A stretch of 64,000 nucleotides of DNA, taken from NCBI GenBank assembly GCA_028871455.1, contig JAGWNF010000010.1, positions 38,223 through 102,222 of the forward strand, given 5' to 3'. Made by a program: the position numbers and the translations under genes. The notes below the pieces were generated by a model. The model saw only the letters and a program-made list of their open reading frames with translations. It was not told where the DNA came from and did no database searches. Below are positions 43,264 through 52,512 of the stretch, piece by piece. Source of the stretch: Alphaproteobacteria bacterium (GTDB lineage: Bacteria; Pseudomonadota; Alphaproteobacteria; ATCC43930; CGMCC-115725). How positions within the stretch are numbered: position 1 is the stretch's first letter; each line of letters starts with the position of its first letter.

Positions 43264-45066
43264 ATGGCGGCGCGCAAATCTTTGGCCAAGCGGAAAATCC
43301 CGGCGCTCGGACGCCTGCCGCAATGGGATCTCGACGACCTCTATCCGGGACCCGATAGCGCCGAATTGAAGCGCGACCTCGCCGAGGCCGAGTCGGCGGC
43401 ACAACGCTTCCAGGCGACGTACGAGGGCAAGCTCGCGCGGCTGTCGGGCACTGATCTGAGCGCTGCCGTGCGTGCATACGAACAACTTCAGGAACTGCTC
43501 GGTCGGGTGTTGAGCTATGCGTCGCTGCGCTATGCCGACGATCAGAGCAATCCGGAGAACGGCCGCTTCTTCCAGAACATGCAGGAGAAGGCGACCGACA
43601 TCTCGACGCGCCTGCTGTTCTTCGCGCTCGAATTGAATCGCGTCGACGACGTCGTGCTCGACGAAAAGCTGCGCGCGCCCGAGCTCGCGCATTATGCGCC
43701 CTGGCTGCGCGACTTGCGCGCCTTCCGGCCGCATCAACTTTCGGACGAGCTGGAGAAGATGCTGCACGAGAAGGCGGTCGCGGGCCGCGCCGCCTGGGCG
43801 CGCCTTTTTGACGAAACTAATGCGGCGTTGCGCTTTCCGGTTAAAGGCAAGTCACTGACCGGCGCCGAAGCCTTGCATCTGCTGTCGGAACCGAGTGCCG
43901 CGACGCGCAAGGCGGCGGCCAAGTCGATCGGCAAGGTGTACGGCGGGAACGCGCGGCTCTTCGCGCTGGTCACCAACACGCTCGCCAAGGACAAGGAGAT
44001 CGAGGACCGCTGGCGCGGCTTCAAGCGGCCGATCTCGTCGCGCAATCTCGCCAACTATGTCGAGGACGAGGTCGTCGACGCGCTGATCGCAGCGGTGCGC
44101 GGCGCCTATCCGACACTCGCGCATCGCTATTATCGGCTCAAGGCGAAATGGTTCGGCGCTAAGGTGCTGCCCTATTGGGACCGCAACGCGCCGCTGCCCG
44201 ACCAGAACGACAAGCTGGTGCCGTGGCCCGAGGCGCAACGTATCGTGCTCGACGCCTACGGTGCGTTCTCGCCAGCCATGGCCGATGTTGGCCGCCGCTT
44301 CTTCGATCACCGCTGGATCGATGCGCCGGTGCGGCCGGGCAAGGCGCCCGGCGCTTTCGCCCATCCGACCGTGCCGAGCGTGCATCCCTATCTGTTGCTC
44401 AACTACCTCGGCCGCGCGCGTGATGTGATGACACTCGCGCACGAGCTCGGTCACGGCGTGCACCAGGTGCTGGCCGGTCCGCGCGGCGCGCTGATGTCAG
44501 ACACGCCGCTGACGCTGGCCGAGACCGCGTCGGTCTTCGGCGAGATGCTCACCTTCCAATCGATGCTCGCGGCCGAGAAGAACGCCAAGCGGCGCAAGGC
44601 CATGCTCGCGGCGAAAGTGGAAGACATGCTCAACACCGTCGTGCGACAGATCGCTTTTGTCGAGTTCGAGCGCCGTGTCCACGATGAGCGCCGCCGGGGC
44701 GAGCTGACGGCCGAGCGTATTGCGGCCATCTGGCTCGATGTGCAGAAGGAGAGCCTCGGTCCGGCGATCCGCTTCGACGACGACTACAAATGGTACTGGG
44801 CCTACATCCCGCACTTCATCCATACGCCGTTCTATGTCTACGCCTATGCCTTCGGCGATTGCCTGGTGAACTCGCTCTATGCAGTCTATCAGGGCGCGGC
44901 GCAGGGTTTCGCCGAGAAGTATCTCGACATGCTGCGGGCGGGTGGCACCAAGCGGCACAAGGAGCTTTTGGCGCCGTTCGGCCTCGACGCCTCTGATCCG
45001 AAATTCTGGCAGAAGGGTCTCGGCGTGGTCGCCGGCTTGATCGATCAGCTCGAGGCGATGGGCTAG
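43264..45066 (+). CDS. pepF: Oligoendopeptidase F (M3 family)
   Basis: This 600-residue zinc metallopeptidase cleaves short oligopeptides. The zinc site HELGHGVHQ is followed by LAETASVFGE, the third ligand region, and GRARDVMTLAHELGHG gives the M3 pattern. The C-terminal YYWAYIPHFIHTPFYVYAYAFG-like stretch (positions about 44792-44850) matches the PepF family. The ATG at 43264 follows AGGACGAGGC. Its stop is shared with the remnant on the other strand at 45063. Confidence 0.93.
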   Translation: MAARKSLAKRKIPALGRLPQWDLDDLYPGPDSAELKRDLAEAESAAQRFQATYEGKLARLSGTDLSAAVRAYEQLQELLGRVLSYASLRYADDQSNPENGRFFQNMQEKATDISTRLLFFALELNRVDDVVLDEKLRAPELAHYAPWLRDLRAFRPHQLSDELEKMLHEKAVAGRAAWARLFDETNAALRFPVKGKSLTGAEALHLLSEPSAATRKAAAKSIGKVYGGNARLFALVTNTLAKDKEIEDRWRGFKRPISSRNLANYVEDEVVDALIAAVRGAYPTLAHRYYRLKAKWFGAKVLPYWDRNAPLPDQNDKLVPWPEAQRIVLDAYGAFSPAMADVGRRFFDHRWIDAPVRPGKAPGAFAHPTVPSVHPYLLLNYLGRARDVMTLAHELGHGVHQVLAGPRGALMSDTPLTLAETASVFGEMLTFQSMLAAEKNAKRRKAMLAAKVEDMLNTVVRQIAFVEFERRVHDERRRGELTAERIAAIWLDVQKESLGPAIRFDDDYKWYWAYIPHFIHTPFYVYAYAFGDCLVNSLYAVYQGAAQGFAEKYLDMLRAGGTKRHKELLAPFGLDASDPKFWQKGLGVVAGLIDQLEAMG

Positions 45067-45226
45067 GTCAGCCCGAGAAACCGCCGGGCGTTGTCGGTGT
45101 GGATCGCCGCCAAATCGGCGGCGCCGAGCCTTTGATTTTCTCTTGCAGGACTGGTGAGATCGACCAGCCCTGGGTCAGCTGCGGCAGCACCATGGCGAAG
45201 GTGCCGCCGCCGCGCCTGCCGTCATG
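45063..45226 (-). pseudogene. Frameshifted C-terminal remnant of a metal-dependent hydrolase
   Basis: On the minus strand, the frame reads TFAMVLPQLTQGWSIS then PVLQEKIKG, and after a one-base shift near 45127 continues LGAADLAAIHTDNARRFLG, ending LT stop at 45065-45063. The DNARRFLG end is typical of amidohydrolase-like TIM-barrel enzymes. About 50 residues survive, without a start. The remaining 110 bases to the ABC1-kinase gene hold nothing else I recognise. Confidence 0.5.
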
Positions 45227-45339
45227 CGTTTCTCCCGCCGCAGGCGCGAGCTTCGCCGGAAGTGCGCAACCCTGCCAGCGTTTTCCGCATTGCTTTGGCG
45301 GTGGACAGCCCGCCGCCGCCCGGGGAAACTCCGCTCCTC

Positions 45340-46680
45340 ATGACCGACCGCAACGATCTCACACGCCGCGTGCGGCGCTACGCGCAAGTCTCGACGGCAA
45401 TGGGCGGCCTGGCCGCGCGGCTCGCTGGCTCGCGCTATCTCGGCCTCAAGCTCGACCGGAACGAGCACGCCGCCGCGCTCAAGGCATCGCTCGGCGCGCT
45501 CAAGGGTCCGCTGATGAAGGTGGCGCAGCTCTTGGCGACGCTGCCCGACGCGCTGCCGCACGAGTATGTCGACGAGCTGGCGACGCTGCAGTCGAACGCG
45601 CCGCCGATGGGCTGGCCGTTCGTCAAGCGCCGCATGGCGAGCGAGCTGGGCGAGGACTGGCAAGCGGAGTTCAAAAGCTTTTCACGCGAGGCGGCGTACG
45701 CGGCGTCGCTCGGCCAGGTGCATCAGGCGATCGGTCTCGACGGCACCGAGCTTGCCTGCAAGCTCCAATATCCGGACATGGAATCGGCGGTTGAGGCCGA
45801 TCTCCAGCAACTCAAGATCGTGCTGGCGATCTTCGAGCGCTACGACCGCGCGATCGTGACGGCGGAAGTCCAGAAGGAGCTTGCCGCGCGGCTACGCGAG
45901 GAGCTCGACTACCGCCGTGAGGCCGCGCATATGCGGCTGTTCGGCGCGATCCTCAAGGACGAACCGGGCGTGCATGTGCCGGAATACGTGCCGAAGCTAT
46001 CGACACGCCGGCTTCTCACCATGACGTGGCTCGAAGGCCGGCCATTCACCGAAGTGGCGGCCGAGAGCAGTCTCGCGGCGCGTAACCAGATCGCCCGCAA
46101 CATGTTCCGCGCCTGGTACGTGCCGTTCTACTATTACGGCGTCATCCACGGCGATCCGCACCTCGGCAACTATACGGTGCGGCGCGACCAGAGCATCAAT
46201 TTGCTCGATTACGGTTGCGTCCGGGTCTTTCCGGCGCCGTTCGTGCGCGGCGTGATCGATCTCTATCACGCGCTCGACCGTAACGACGAGGAGCTGGCGA
46301 TCTCGGCTTACGAGACCTGGGGCTTCAAGGGTCTGTCGCGCGAGATGATCGCGACCCTGAACCGCTGGGCGCAGTATGTCTACGAACCGCTGCTCGAGAA
46401 TCGGGCGCGGCGCATTCAGGAGCACGGCTCCGGCGCCTATGGCCGCGAGGTGGCCGAAACCGTGCACGCCGACATCCGGCGTCTGGGCGGCGTTAAACCG
46501 CCGCGCGAATTCGTGTTCATGGATCGCGCCGCGGTGGGCCTCGGCTCGGTGTTCCTGCGCCTCAAAGCCGAGATCAACTGGCACCGGGCGTTCCACGACC
46601 TGATCGCCGATTTCGACGAGAAGGCGCTCGCCAAACGGCAAAAGGCAGCGCTCGCGGCTGCCGGCGTTACTGTGTCGTAA
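45340..46680 (+). CDS. ABC1/UbiB-family kinase-like protein (AarF)
   Basis: This 446-residue protein-kinase-like fold of the ABC1/UbiB family has the family KxGQ-like region KGPLMKVAQLLATLPDALP, ASLGQVHQA, LACKLQYPD (the ATP-lysine equivalent), EELDYRREA, and the catalytic-loop HGDPHLGNYTV followed by DYGCVRVF (metal-binding). Relatives act in ubiquinone biosynthesis or lipid handling. It has no N-terminal membrane segment. The ATG at 45340 is preferred; a GTG at 45301 in frame is possible. COQ9 is encoded elsewhere in this window. Confidence 0.88.
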   Translation: MTDRNDLTRRVRRYAQVSTAMGGLAARLAGSRYLGLKLDRNEHAAALKASLGALKGPLMKVAQLLATLPDALPHEYVDELATLQSNAPPMGWPFVKRRMASELGEDWQAEFKSFSREAAYAASLGQVHQAIGLDGTELACKLQYPDMESAVEADLQQLKIVLAIFERYDRAIVTAEVQKELAARLREELDYRREAAHMRLFGAILKDEPGVHVPEYVPKLSTRRLLTMTWLEGRPFTEVAAESSLAARNQIARNMFRAWYVPFYYYGVIHGDPHLGNYTVRRDQSINLLDYGCVRVFPAPFVRGVIDLYHALDRNDEELAISAYETWGFKGLSREMIATLNRWAQYVYEPLLENRARRIQEHGSGAYGREVAETVHADIRRLGGVKPPREFVFMDRAAVGLGSVFLRLKAEINWHRAFHDLIADFDEKALAKRQKAALAAAGVTVS

Positions 46681-46696
46681 CACGCGTCGCCGGAAG

Positions 46697-47407
46697 CTAT
46701 TTCAGTCGACGCTGATAACCCCAGATCACATAATCCAAAAGGCGAGGCGTCAGACGGGGAAAAACCTGTTTCAAGTGATGTGCGGCCTGTGTGACAAGAG
46801 CTTGCGCTTCGGGCGGTTCGACAGGTCTATGGAGTGCCGCCGAGACGAATCGGCATAACATCCGATCCGCTTTCACAAAGTCGTCCGAACCCGCCAGCAT
46901 CAGAAAGTAGTTAAAGGAGATTCCTGACCGTTGCCCAGGAATCGTCTTTACCTTTTTCCTCGCCTCTTCATTTCTCGTCGTATCTTCCGTGTCGCCCAAG
47001 GTGTTTATGCCGGTATCGAGCAGTGCCCTTGCGAAACGGTAGACGGCCTCTGCTTTCAAAATACCGGAACGCGTCGAAGTACGTTGCCTGTTCTGGAATA
47101 CGTGTTCGGCGAGATACGGAACATCGTGTCTCTTGAGTAACTCGACGAACTCGTCGAGTCCGTGTGGCGGTAACTTTCCAGGACGGCCATACATCTCCCA
47201 AACGGGATTTTGAAACTCGCACCAGCTTCTAACGGTCCGTTGAACAGACTCGTATCGGACACCAATGGAAAAAACGGCGTCGATTACGCAAAGCGGTAGC
47301 GATGCGTAATAATAATCTTTTGAGAGCTGCGCATTTGAAAGATCGAAGTCCTTATCAAGGGCTTTGATATGCGCGGCCAAAGTTTCTTCGTCGGATGCCG
47401 ACATCAT
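46697..47407 (-). CDS. Protein of unknown function, AT-richer than its surroundings
   Basis: This 236-residue protein has no recognised family. It is helical and aromatic, with DYYYASLPLCVIDAVFSIGVRY at the N-terminus (positions about 47275-47340) and a C-terminal core with FNYFLMLAGSDDFVKADRM, LCRFVSAAL and TPRLLDYVIWGYQRR. The C-terminal pattern looks a little like helix-hairpin-helix-type DNA-binding folds, but I cannot confirm it. The gene has lower GC than its neighbours and ends a stretch with repeats, suggesting an accessory, possibly defence-related, insertion; this is an inference from context only. Confidence 0.55.
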   Translation of the reverse strand: MMSASDEETLAAHIKALDKDFDLSNAQLSKDYYYASLPLCVIDAVFSIGVRYESVQRTVRSWCEFQNPVWEMYGRPGKLPPHGLDEFVELLKRHDVPYLAEHVFQNRQRTSTRSGILKAEAVYRFARALLDTGINTLGDTEDTTRNEEARKKVKTIPGQRSGISFNYFLMLAGSDDFVKADRMLCRFVSAALHRPVEPPEAQALVTQAAHHLKQVFPRLTPRLLDYVIWGYQRRLK

Positions 47408-47460
47408 TTCGTGTCCTCATCGCGGGCGCGACACTGGCGTAAACGCTAATCGCGTTTAGC

Positions 47461-47536
47461 GTCACCCCCGCGCAAGCGGCGGATCCAGGCCAAGCATCGC
47501 GCCGATTGCCTGGGTTCCCGCTTTCGCGGGAACGAC
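47461..47536 (+). repeat. Pair of inverted extragenic repeats
   Basis: GTC..CCCGCG.AAGCGG...CCAGG (47461-47489) and its inverse CCTGG.TTCCCGCTTTCGCGGGAACGAC (47509-47536) form a diverged head-to-head pair. They belong to a GTCATTCCCGCGAAAGCGGGAATCC-like repeat family seen in many proteobacterial genomes. The pair lies in the gap before uxs. Confidence 0.7.
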
Positions 47537-47549
47537 GGCGAGGGAACCG

Positions 47550-48539
47550 TCAGCCGACGACGCGTAGGCCCGGCTCGGGCTTCTCGCCGCGCTCGGTCAG
47601 GAGCGCGTCGAAATAGGCGATGGTGTGCTGCAGGCCGGTCTCGAGGGGCACGCGCGGTTGCCAGCCGAGGATCTCCTTCGCCTTGCCGATGTCGGGACAA
47701 CGTTGCACCGGATCGTCGACCGGCAGCGGCCGGCGCTCAATGGTCGAGCGCGAGTTGGTCATGGCGATGATCTTCGCGGCCAGTTCGCCGACTGTGGTCT
47801 CGACCGGATTGCCAAGGTTGATCGGTCCGGTAATCGAGTCGGGCGAGGCCATCAGACGCACGAAGCCCTCGATCAGGTCGTCGACGTAACAGAATGCGCG
47901 GCTCTGCTTGCCGTCGCCGTAGATCGTGATCGGCTCGTTCTTGAGCGCCTGGACGATGAAGTTCGACACCACGCGGCCGTCGTTCGGATGCATGCGTGGG
48001 CCGTAAGTGTTGAAGATGCGCACTACTTTGATCCGCAGCTTGTGCTGGCGCAGGTAATCGAAGAACAGCGTCTCGGCGCAGCGCTTGCCCTCGTCGTAGC
48101 AGGCGCGCGGCCCAAGCGTGTTGACGTTGCCGCGATAATCTTCGGTCTGCGGATGGACGGTGGGATCGCCGTAGATTTCCGAGGTCGAGGCCTGGAACAC
48201 CTTGGCCTTCACGCGCTTGGCGAGGCCCAGCATGTTGATCGCACCGATGACGCTGGTCTTGGTCGTCTGCACCGGATCAAACTGATAGTGGATCGGCGAG
48301 GCCGGGCAGGCGAGGTTGTAGATCTCGTCGACCTCGACATAGAGCGGAAAGCAGATGTCGTGGCGCATCGCCTCGAAATTGGTCTGGCCGAGGAGATGAC
48401 CGATGTTGTCCTTGCGGCCGGTGAAGTAATTGTCGACGCAGAGCACGTCGTTTCCTTCCGCCAGCAGACGCTCGCAGAGATGCGAGCCGAGGAAGCCGGC
48501 GCCGCCGGTGACCAGAACGCGTTTGCGGGTCGCGGCCAC
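47550..48539 (-). CDS. uxs: UDP-glucuronate decarboxylase (UDP-xylose synthase)
   Basis: This 329-residue extended SDR decarboxylates UDP-glucuronate to UDP-xylose. It has [46 protein letters not shown] (the family YxxxK variant), and [17 protein letters not shown], the Uxs signature. The ATG at 48539 is 7 bases after the ugd stop, so the two form an operon that makes UDP-glucuronate and then UDP-xylose. Sequence alone cannot exclude a related 4-keto reductase. Confidence 0.92.
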   Translation of the reverse strand: MAATRKRVLVTGGAGFLGSHLCERLLAEGNDVLCVDNYFTGRKDNIGHLLGQTNFEAMRHDICFPLYVEVDEIYNLACPASPIHYQFDPVQTTKTSVIGAINMLGLAKRVKAKVFQASTSEIYGDPTVHPQTEDYRGNVNTLGPRACYDEGKRCAETLFFDYLRQHKLRIKVVRIFNTYGPRMHPNDGRVVSNFIVQALKNEPITIYGDGKQSRAFCYVDDLIEGFVRLMASPDSITGPINLGNPVETTVGELAAKIIAMTNSRSTIERRPLPVDDPVQRCPDIGKAKEILGWQPRVPLETGLQHTIAYFDALLTERGEKPEPGLRVVG

Positions 48540-48546
48540 GGCGCGC

Positions 48547-49890
48547 TCAGCTCTTGGCCTGGAGGCGCTGGCGCACCGGCGCCGCGGCGCCGCGGCCGAT
48601 GCTGAAATAGTGGAAGCCGGCCTCGGCCATGTCGGCTGGCTTGTAGATATTGCGTAGGTCGATGATGGTCGGCGTCTTGAGCAGCGATTTGACGCGGTCG
48701 AGATCGAGGGCGCGGAACTCGTTCCACTCGGTCACAATGACGAGCGCGTGCGCGCCCTCCATCGTCTCGTAGCTGCCACTACAGAAGGTGATTCCCGTCA
48801 GCTGCTTCTTCGCCTCGCTCATGCCCTCGGGATCGAAGGCGCGAATCGTGGCGCCGGCCTGTTGCAGCGCCGGCACGATGGCGAGGCTCGGGCTGTCGCG
48901 CATGTCGTCGGTGTTGGGCTTGAAGGTCAGGCCGAGCACCGCGATGGTCTTGGCCTTCACGCTGCCGCCGCAGGCCTGGATGATGCGCTCGGCCATGTGC
49001 TGCTTGCGGCTGTCGTTGGAAGCAACGACGGTCTCGACGATGGTGAGTGGCGCACTTGCCTCCTGCGCTGTCTTGACCAGCGCCAGGCAGTCCTTGGGGA
49101 AGCACGAACCGCCGAAGCCCGGTCCGGCATGCAGGAACTTGCGGCCGATGCGGCCGTCGAGGCCTATGCCGCGCGCCACGTCCTGCACGTCGGCGCCCAC
49201 ATTCTCGCAGAGGTCCGCGATCTGGTTGATGAAGGTGATCTTGGTGGCGAGGAAGCTGTTGGCCGCGTACTTGATGAGCTCCGCGGTCTCGAGCGAGGTG
49301 AACAGGATCGGTTTCTCGATGAGAGAGAGTGGTCGATACAACTCGCGCATCACGCCGGCGGCGCGCTCGCTGTCGGTGCCGATGACGACGCGGTCGGGCC
49401 GCATGAAATCTTCGATCGCCGAGCCCTCGCGCAGGAATTCCGGATTGGAGACGACATCAAATTTCGATTCGGGCAGACGCTTGCGTAGGACTTCGGCAAC
49501 CTTGCGTCCGGTGCCGACCGGCACCGTCGATTTGGTGACGACGACGGTATAGTCCTTGACCGTCTTGGCGATCTCTTCGGCGGCAGCGAAGACGTAGGAC
49601 AGGTCAGCGTGGCCGTCGCCGCGGCGCGACGGCGTGCCGACGGCGATGAAGACCGCGTCGGCGCCCTCGACCGCCGTGCCCAGGTCGGTGGCGAAGCGCA
49701 GCCGGCCGTTGGCGACATTCGTCTGCACGACCTGATCGAGACCGGGCTCGAAGATCGGGATCTCGCCGCGCTGCAATCGCGCGATCTTGGCCGCGTCGTT
49801 ATCGACGCAGATGACTTCGACGCCGAATTCAGAAAAACACGCGCCCGAGACCAGACCGACATAACCGCTGCCGATGACCGCAATCCGCAT
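48547..49890 (-). CDS. ugd: UDP-glucose 6-dehydrogenase
   Basis: This 447-residue enzyme oxidises UDP-glucose twice to UDP-glucuronate. Motifs: [57 protein letters not shown], and the catalytic [16 protein letters not shown] with the active-site cysteine. C-terminal [17 protein letters not shown] is typical. It starts the ugd-uxs operon and is divergent from the GT87-like gene across 248 bases. Confidence 0.95.
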   Translation of the reverse strand: MRIAVIGSGYVGLVSGACFSEFGVEVICVDNDAAKIARLQRGEIPIFEPGLDQVVQTNVANGRLRFATDLGTAVEGADAVFIAVGTPSRRGDGHADLSYVFAAAEEIAKTVKDYTVVVTKSTVPVGTGRKVAEVLRKRLPESKFDVVSNPEFLREGSAIEDFMRPDRVVIGTDSERAAGVMRELYRPLSLIEKPILFTSLETAELIKYAANSFLATKITFINQIADLCENVGADVQDVARGIGLDGRIGRKFLHAGPGFGGSCFPKDCLALVKTAQEASAPLTIVETVVASNDSRKQHMAERIIQACGGSVKAKTIAVLGLTFKPNTDDMRDSPSLAIVPALQQAGATIRAFDPEGMSEAKKQLTGITFCSGSYETMEGAHALVIVTEWNEFRALDLDRVKSLLKTPTIIDLRNIYKPADMAEAGFHYFSIGRGAAAPVRQRLQAKS

Positions 49891-49984
49891 TCCGGAAACT
49901 CCCGCTCGCCGAAGCTATAAACGCCCTTGCGCGGCGAATATTCCGCGCCCAGCCAATTGGCCGCAGCTGCCCAAGGTCGCTGCC

Positions 49985-50019
49985 CGATCGCGGCGGCTCG
50001 CGCCGCCGCCTCACGATCG
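49985..50019 (+). repeat. Long inverted repeat in the ugd/GT87 intergenic gap
   Basis: CGATCG (49985-49990) pairs with CGATCG (50014-50019), and inside it CGGCGGC (49991-49997) pairs with GCCGCCG (50002-50008). The strong hairpin lies in the 248-base gap between divergent ugd and the GT87-like gene. It could be a binding site or an RNA leader element; no further evidence is visible. Nothing else clear is seen in this gap. Confidence 0.5.
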
Positions 50020-50138
50020 GCCGACTTAAGCCCAGCGGTCCTACAAAATCAAGCGAAGCACAGATTTATGAAGGACTTGTGGCCGAACGCCGCAGTCGCC
50101 TTCAGGGCTCGTTAACGATACGCGGCGAGAGTGGCGCC

Positions 50139-51440
50139 ATGGACCGATTCCCCCTGGCGCGGCAACTCGCGCTGCCGGCGATTGCCGTCGGCGCCTTCGC
50201 GTTCGGCTGCGCCGTCTATTGGCTGGCCGCCAAATCGACCTATTTTGCGATGCTCTACAGCTGGGGCGTCGTGCCGGTCGATTATCCGTTCATTGATACC
50301 CATACCGTGTTGTCCGCGCGGGTCTGCAGCGCGCTCGGGATCAATCCGTTTTTCCACAATCCATGCGACATCCTGGTGCGGCCCTTTCTCTATTCGCCGC
50401 TGTTTCTGCTCGGAGCCGGCACGCATGAGTTGGGCGCCAACGTGCCGCTCGGTTTCGCGCTCGACGGCGCCTTCATTCTGTCGCTGCTTTGCCTGCCAAC
50501 GTCGCGGCGACTCGCCGACTTCGGCGTCATGTCGCTCGCCGTATTGTCGAGTGTCACCGCTTTTGCCGTCGAGCGCGGCAACTTTGAACTTTTGCTGTTC
50601 GTGATGGTCGCCATCGCCGGCCGCTTGGCGCTGGCGCGTGGCGCGGCACCCCGGACTCTGGCCTATGGCCTGATGCTGCTCGCCGCCTTGACCAAGTATT
50701 TTCCGGCCGTGTTGATGGCGGTCACGCTGCGCGAGCGGCCGCGGTTCTTCGTCGCGATCAACGCTGTCGCCGCCGTTGCGATTGCGGCGTTCATCATCGG
50801 CTATCGCGCCGATCTCCTTGTCGCCTATGCCAACATGCCGCGCCTCGACTACTTCGGTGACATGTTCGGCGCCGTGACGTTGCCCTTTGGCCTCGCGGCG
50901 CTGATTCCGGGATTTCCGGCGGCGGTCGCGCTGGCCGTGCTTGCCGTCGCTGTGCTTGCGGCGGCGGTCGCTCTCGCCCGTCAACCGGCGGTGGCGCAGA
51001 CCTATATCGAGTTGCCGGAGGCTGAACGCGTGTTTCTCGCCATCGGCTGCCTGCTGATCGTCGGATGCTTCTTCGCCGGCCAAAGCATCGCCTATCGGGG
51101 CATCCATCTCCTGTTCGTCCTGCCGGCGCTCAATACCCTGGCCCGGACGATGCCGGACCGGGCTGGCCGGCGGCTCTTCGCGACGACGCGCACGCTGACG
51201 CTCGTCCTCATGTGGCGCGAAGCCGTGCATCACTTCGTCACCTTGTGGCTGCCGGCGGCCTTGCCGGCCTGGTGGTTGGCGAAGGAAGTCGCCTGGTGGT
51301 GGGTGATTGCCGTCCTGGCCAGCCTGACGCTGTGCTTCGTGCGTCACTCCGCGATGGGCCAGATCGTGGCTCGGCTGCCGCTGCCGCGCCCCCTTCTCCG
51401 CGTTCCGCTCGGCTTGCCCGGCGAGCGTAATCCGTCGTAG
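50139..51440 (+). CDS. GT87/DUF2029-like integral membrane glycosyltransferase
   Basis: This 433-residue protein has about 10 hydrophobic segments. The N-terminal part has VPVDYPFIDTHTVLSARVC and NPCDILVRPFLYSPLFL, a pattern like GT87 or DUF2029 mannosyltransferase-like membrane enzymes that use polyprenyl-phosphate sugars. DxD-like residues in the first loop would serve as the catalytic site. It precedes galE and the GH-GT2 gene, so a role in glycan assembly is likely. The ATG at 50139 is preferred over an upstream in-frame ATG at 50079. Confidence 0.7.
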   Translation: MDRFPLARQLALPAIAVGAFAFGCAVYWLAAKSTYFAMLYSWGVVPVDYPFIDTHTVLSARVCSALGINPFFHNPCDILVRPFLYSPLFLLGAGTHELGANVPLGFALDGAFILSLLCLPTSRRLADFGVMSLAVLSSVTAFAVERGNFELLLFVMVAIAGRLALARGAAPRTLAYGLMLLAALTKYFPAVLMAVTLRERPRFFVAINAVAAVAIAAFIIGYRADLLVAYANMPRLDYFGDMFGAVTLPFGLAALIPGFPAAVALAVLAVAVLAAAVALARQPAVAQTYIELPEAERVFLAIGCLLIVGCFFAGQSIAYRGIHLLFVLPALNTLARTMPDRAGRRLFATTRTLTLVLMWREAVHHFVTLWLPAALPAWWLAKEVAWWWVIAVLASLTLCFVRHSAMGQIVARLPLPRPLLRVPLGLPGERNPS

Positions 51441-51498
51441 ACACAGGCCTTTCCGGAAGAAGCGGACGCGGCCGTCCGTTGTCGCCCGCAGGGAAGGC

Positions 51499-52512
51499 AT
51501 GAGCAAGACGATCCTCGTCACCGGTGGTGCCGGCTATATCGGCAGCCACGCCTGCAAGGCACTGGCGCGCGCTGGCTATGAGCCGGTCGCCTATGACAGC
51601 CTGGTACGCGGCCATCGCGCGGCGGTGCGGTGGGGCCCGCTGGTGGAGGGCGATCTCGCGGACCGCACGCTGCTGATGGCGACGCTCAAGCAGCACCGCA
51701 TCGCGGCGGTGATGCATTTCGCCGCCTTCGCCTATGTCGAGGAATCGGTGCGCGAACCCGCACTCTATTTCCACAACAACGTGATCAATACCTTGGGCCT
51801 GTTCGAGGCGATGCACGAGGCCGACGTTGCGCAGATCGTGTTCTCGTCGACCTGCGCGACTTACGGCGTGCCCGAACGCGTGCCGATCGCGGAAGACGCG
51901 CCGCAGCGTCCGGTCAATCCCTACGGCGAAGGCAAGCTCATGGTCGAGCGTGCGCTGCACTGGCTCGACGCCGCCTATGGGCTCAAATACGTGGCGTTGC
52001 GCTATTTCAACGCCGCCGGCGCCGATCCCGACGGCGAGATCGGCGAGGATCACGATCCCGAGACCCATCTCGTTCCGCTGGTCCTGCAGGCTGCGCTCAA
52101 GCAGCGCGCGCAGATCAACATCTACGGCACCGATTATCCGACGCCAGACGGCACCGCGATACGCGATTACATCCACGTCCAGGATCTGGCCGAGGCGCAT
52201 GTCCGCGCGTTGCAATATCTGGAAAGCGGCGGTGCCAGCGCCGCGCTCAATCTCGGCACCGGCACCGGCCATTCGGTGCGCGAGACCATCGCCTGCGCCG
52301 AGCGCGTGACCGGCCTCAGCATCCCGAAGCGCGAGGCGCCGCGCCGCGCCGGCGATCCGCCCGCCCTGGTCGCCGATCCGCGCCGCGCGCGTACCGCGCT
52401 CGGCTGGCAGCCGCGGCTGTCCGACCTCGACACCATCGTCGCCACCGCCTGGGCGTGGCATTCGGCGCGAGCGAGCCAAGCCGCGCCGGCGCGCGGCGCC
52501 GCGGGCAGCTGA
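51499..52512 (+). CDS. galE: UDP-glucose 4-epimerase
   Basis: This 337-residue extended SDR interconverts UDP-glucose and UDP-galactose. It has ILVTGGAGYIGSHACKAL, HFAAFAYVEESV, FSSTCATYG, the catalytic NPYGEGKLM, LRYFNAAGAD, and RDYIHVQDLAEAHVRAL, the GalE set. The stop TGA overlaps the ATG of the GH-GT2 gene (TGATG), so the two are coupled. Substrate specificity beyond UDP-glucose/galactose is open. Confidence 0.94.
   Translation: MSKTILVTGGAGYIGSHACKALARAGYEPVAYDSLVRGHRAAVRWGPLVEGDLADRTLLMATLKQHRIAAVMHFAAFAYVEESVREPALYFHNNVINTLGLFEAMHEADVAQIVFSSTCATYGVPERVPIAEDAPQRPVNPYGEGKLMVERALHWLDAAYGLKYVALRYFNAAGADPDGEIGEDHDPETHLVPLVLQAALKQRAQINIYGTDYPTPDGTAIRDYIHVQDLAEAHVRALQYLESGGASAALNLGTGTGHSVRETIACAERVTGLSIPKREAPRRAGDPPALVADPRRARTALGWQPRLSDLDTIVATAWAWHSARASQAAPARGAAGS

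Noticed and set aside
46697..47536. CRISPR-like array in the repeat-bearing gap near 47.5 kb
   Set aside because: Only one inverted pair of repeats is present; there is no regular spacing and no cas gene.
47408..47549. Possible small RNA gene or promoter in the gap before uxs
   Set aside because: Apart from the repeat pair I see no convincing promoter or conserved structure.
50112..51521. 469-residue minus-strand frame over the GT87-like gene, and similar antisense frames at 57623-58759 and 61033-62577
   Set aside because: They are composition-driven shadows. The sense frames have membrane segments or catalytic motifs.
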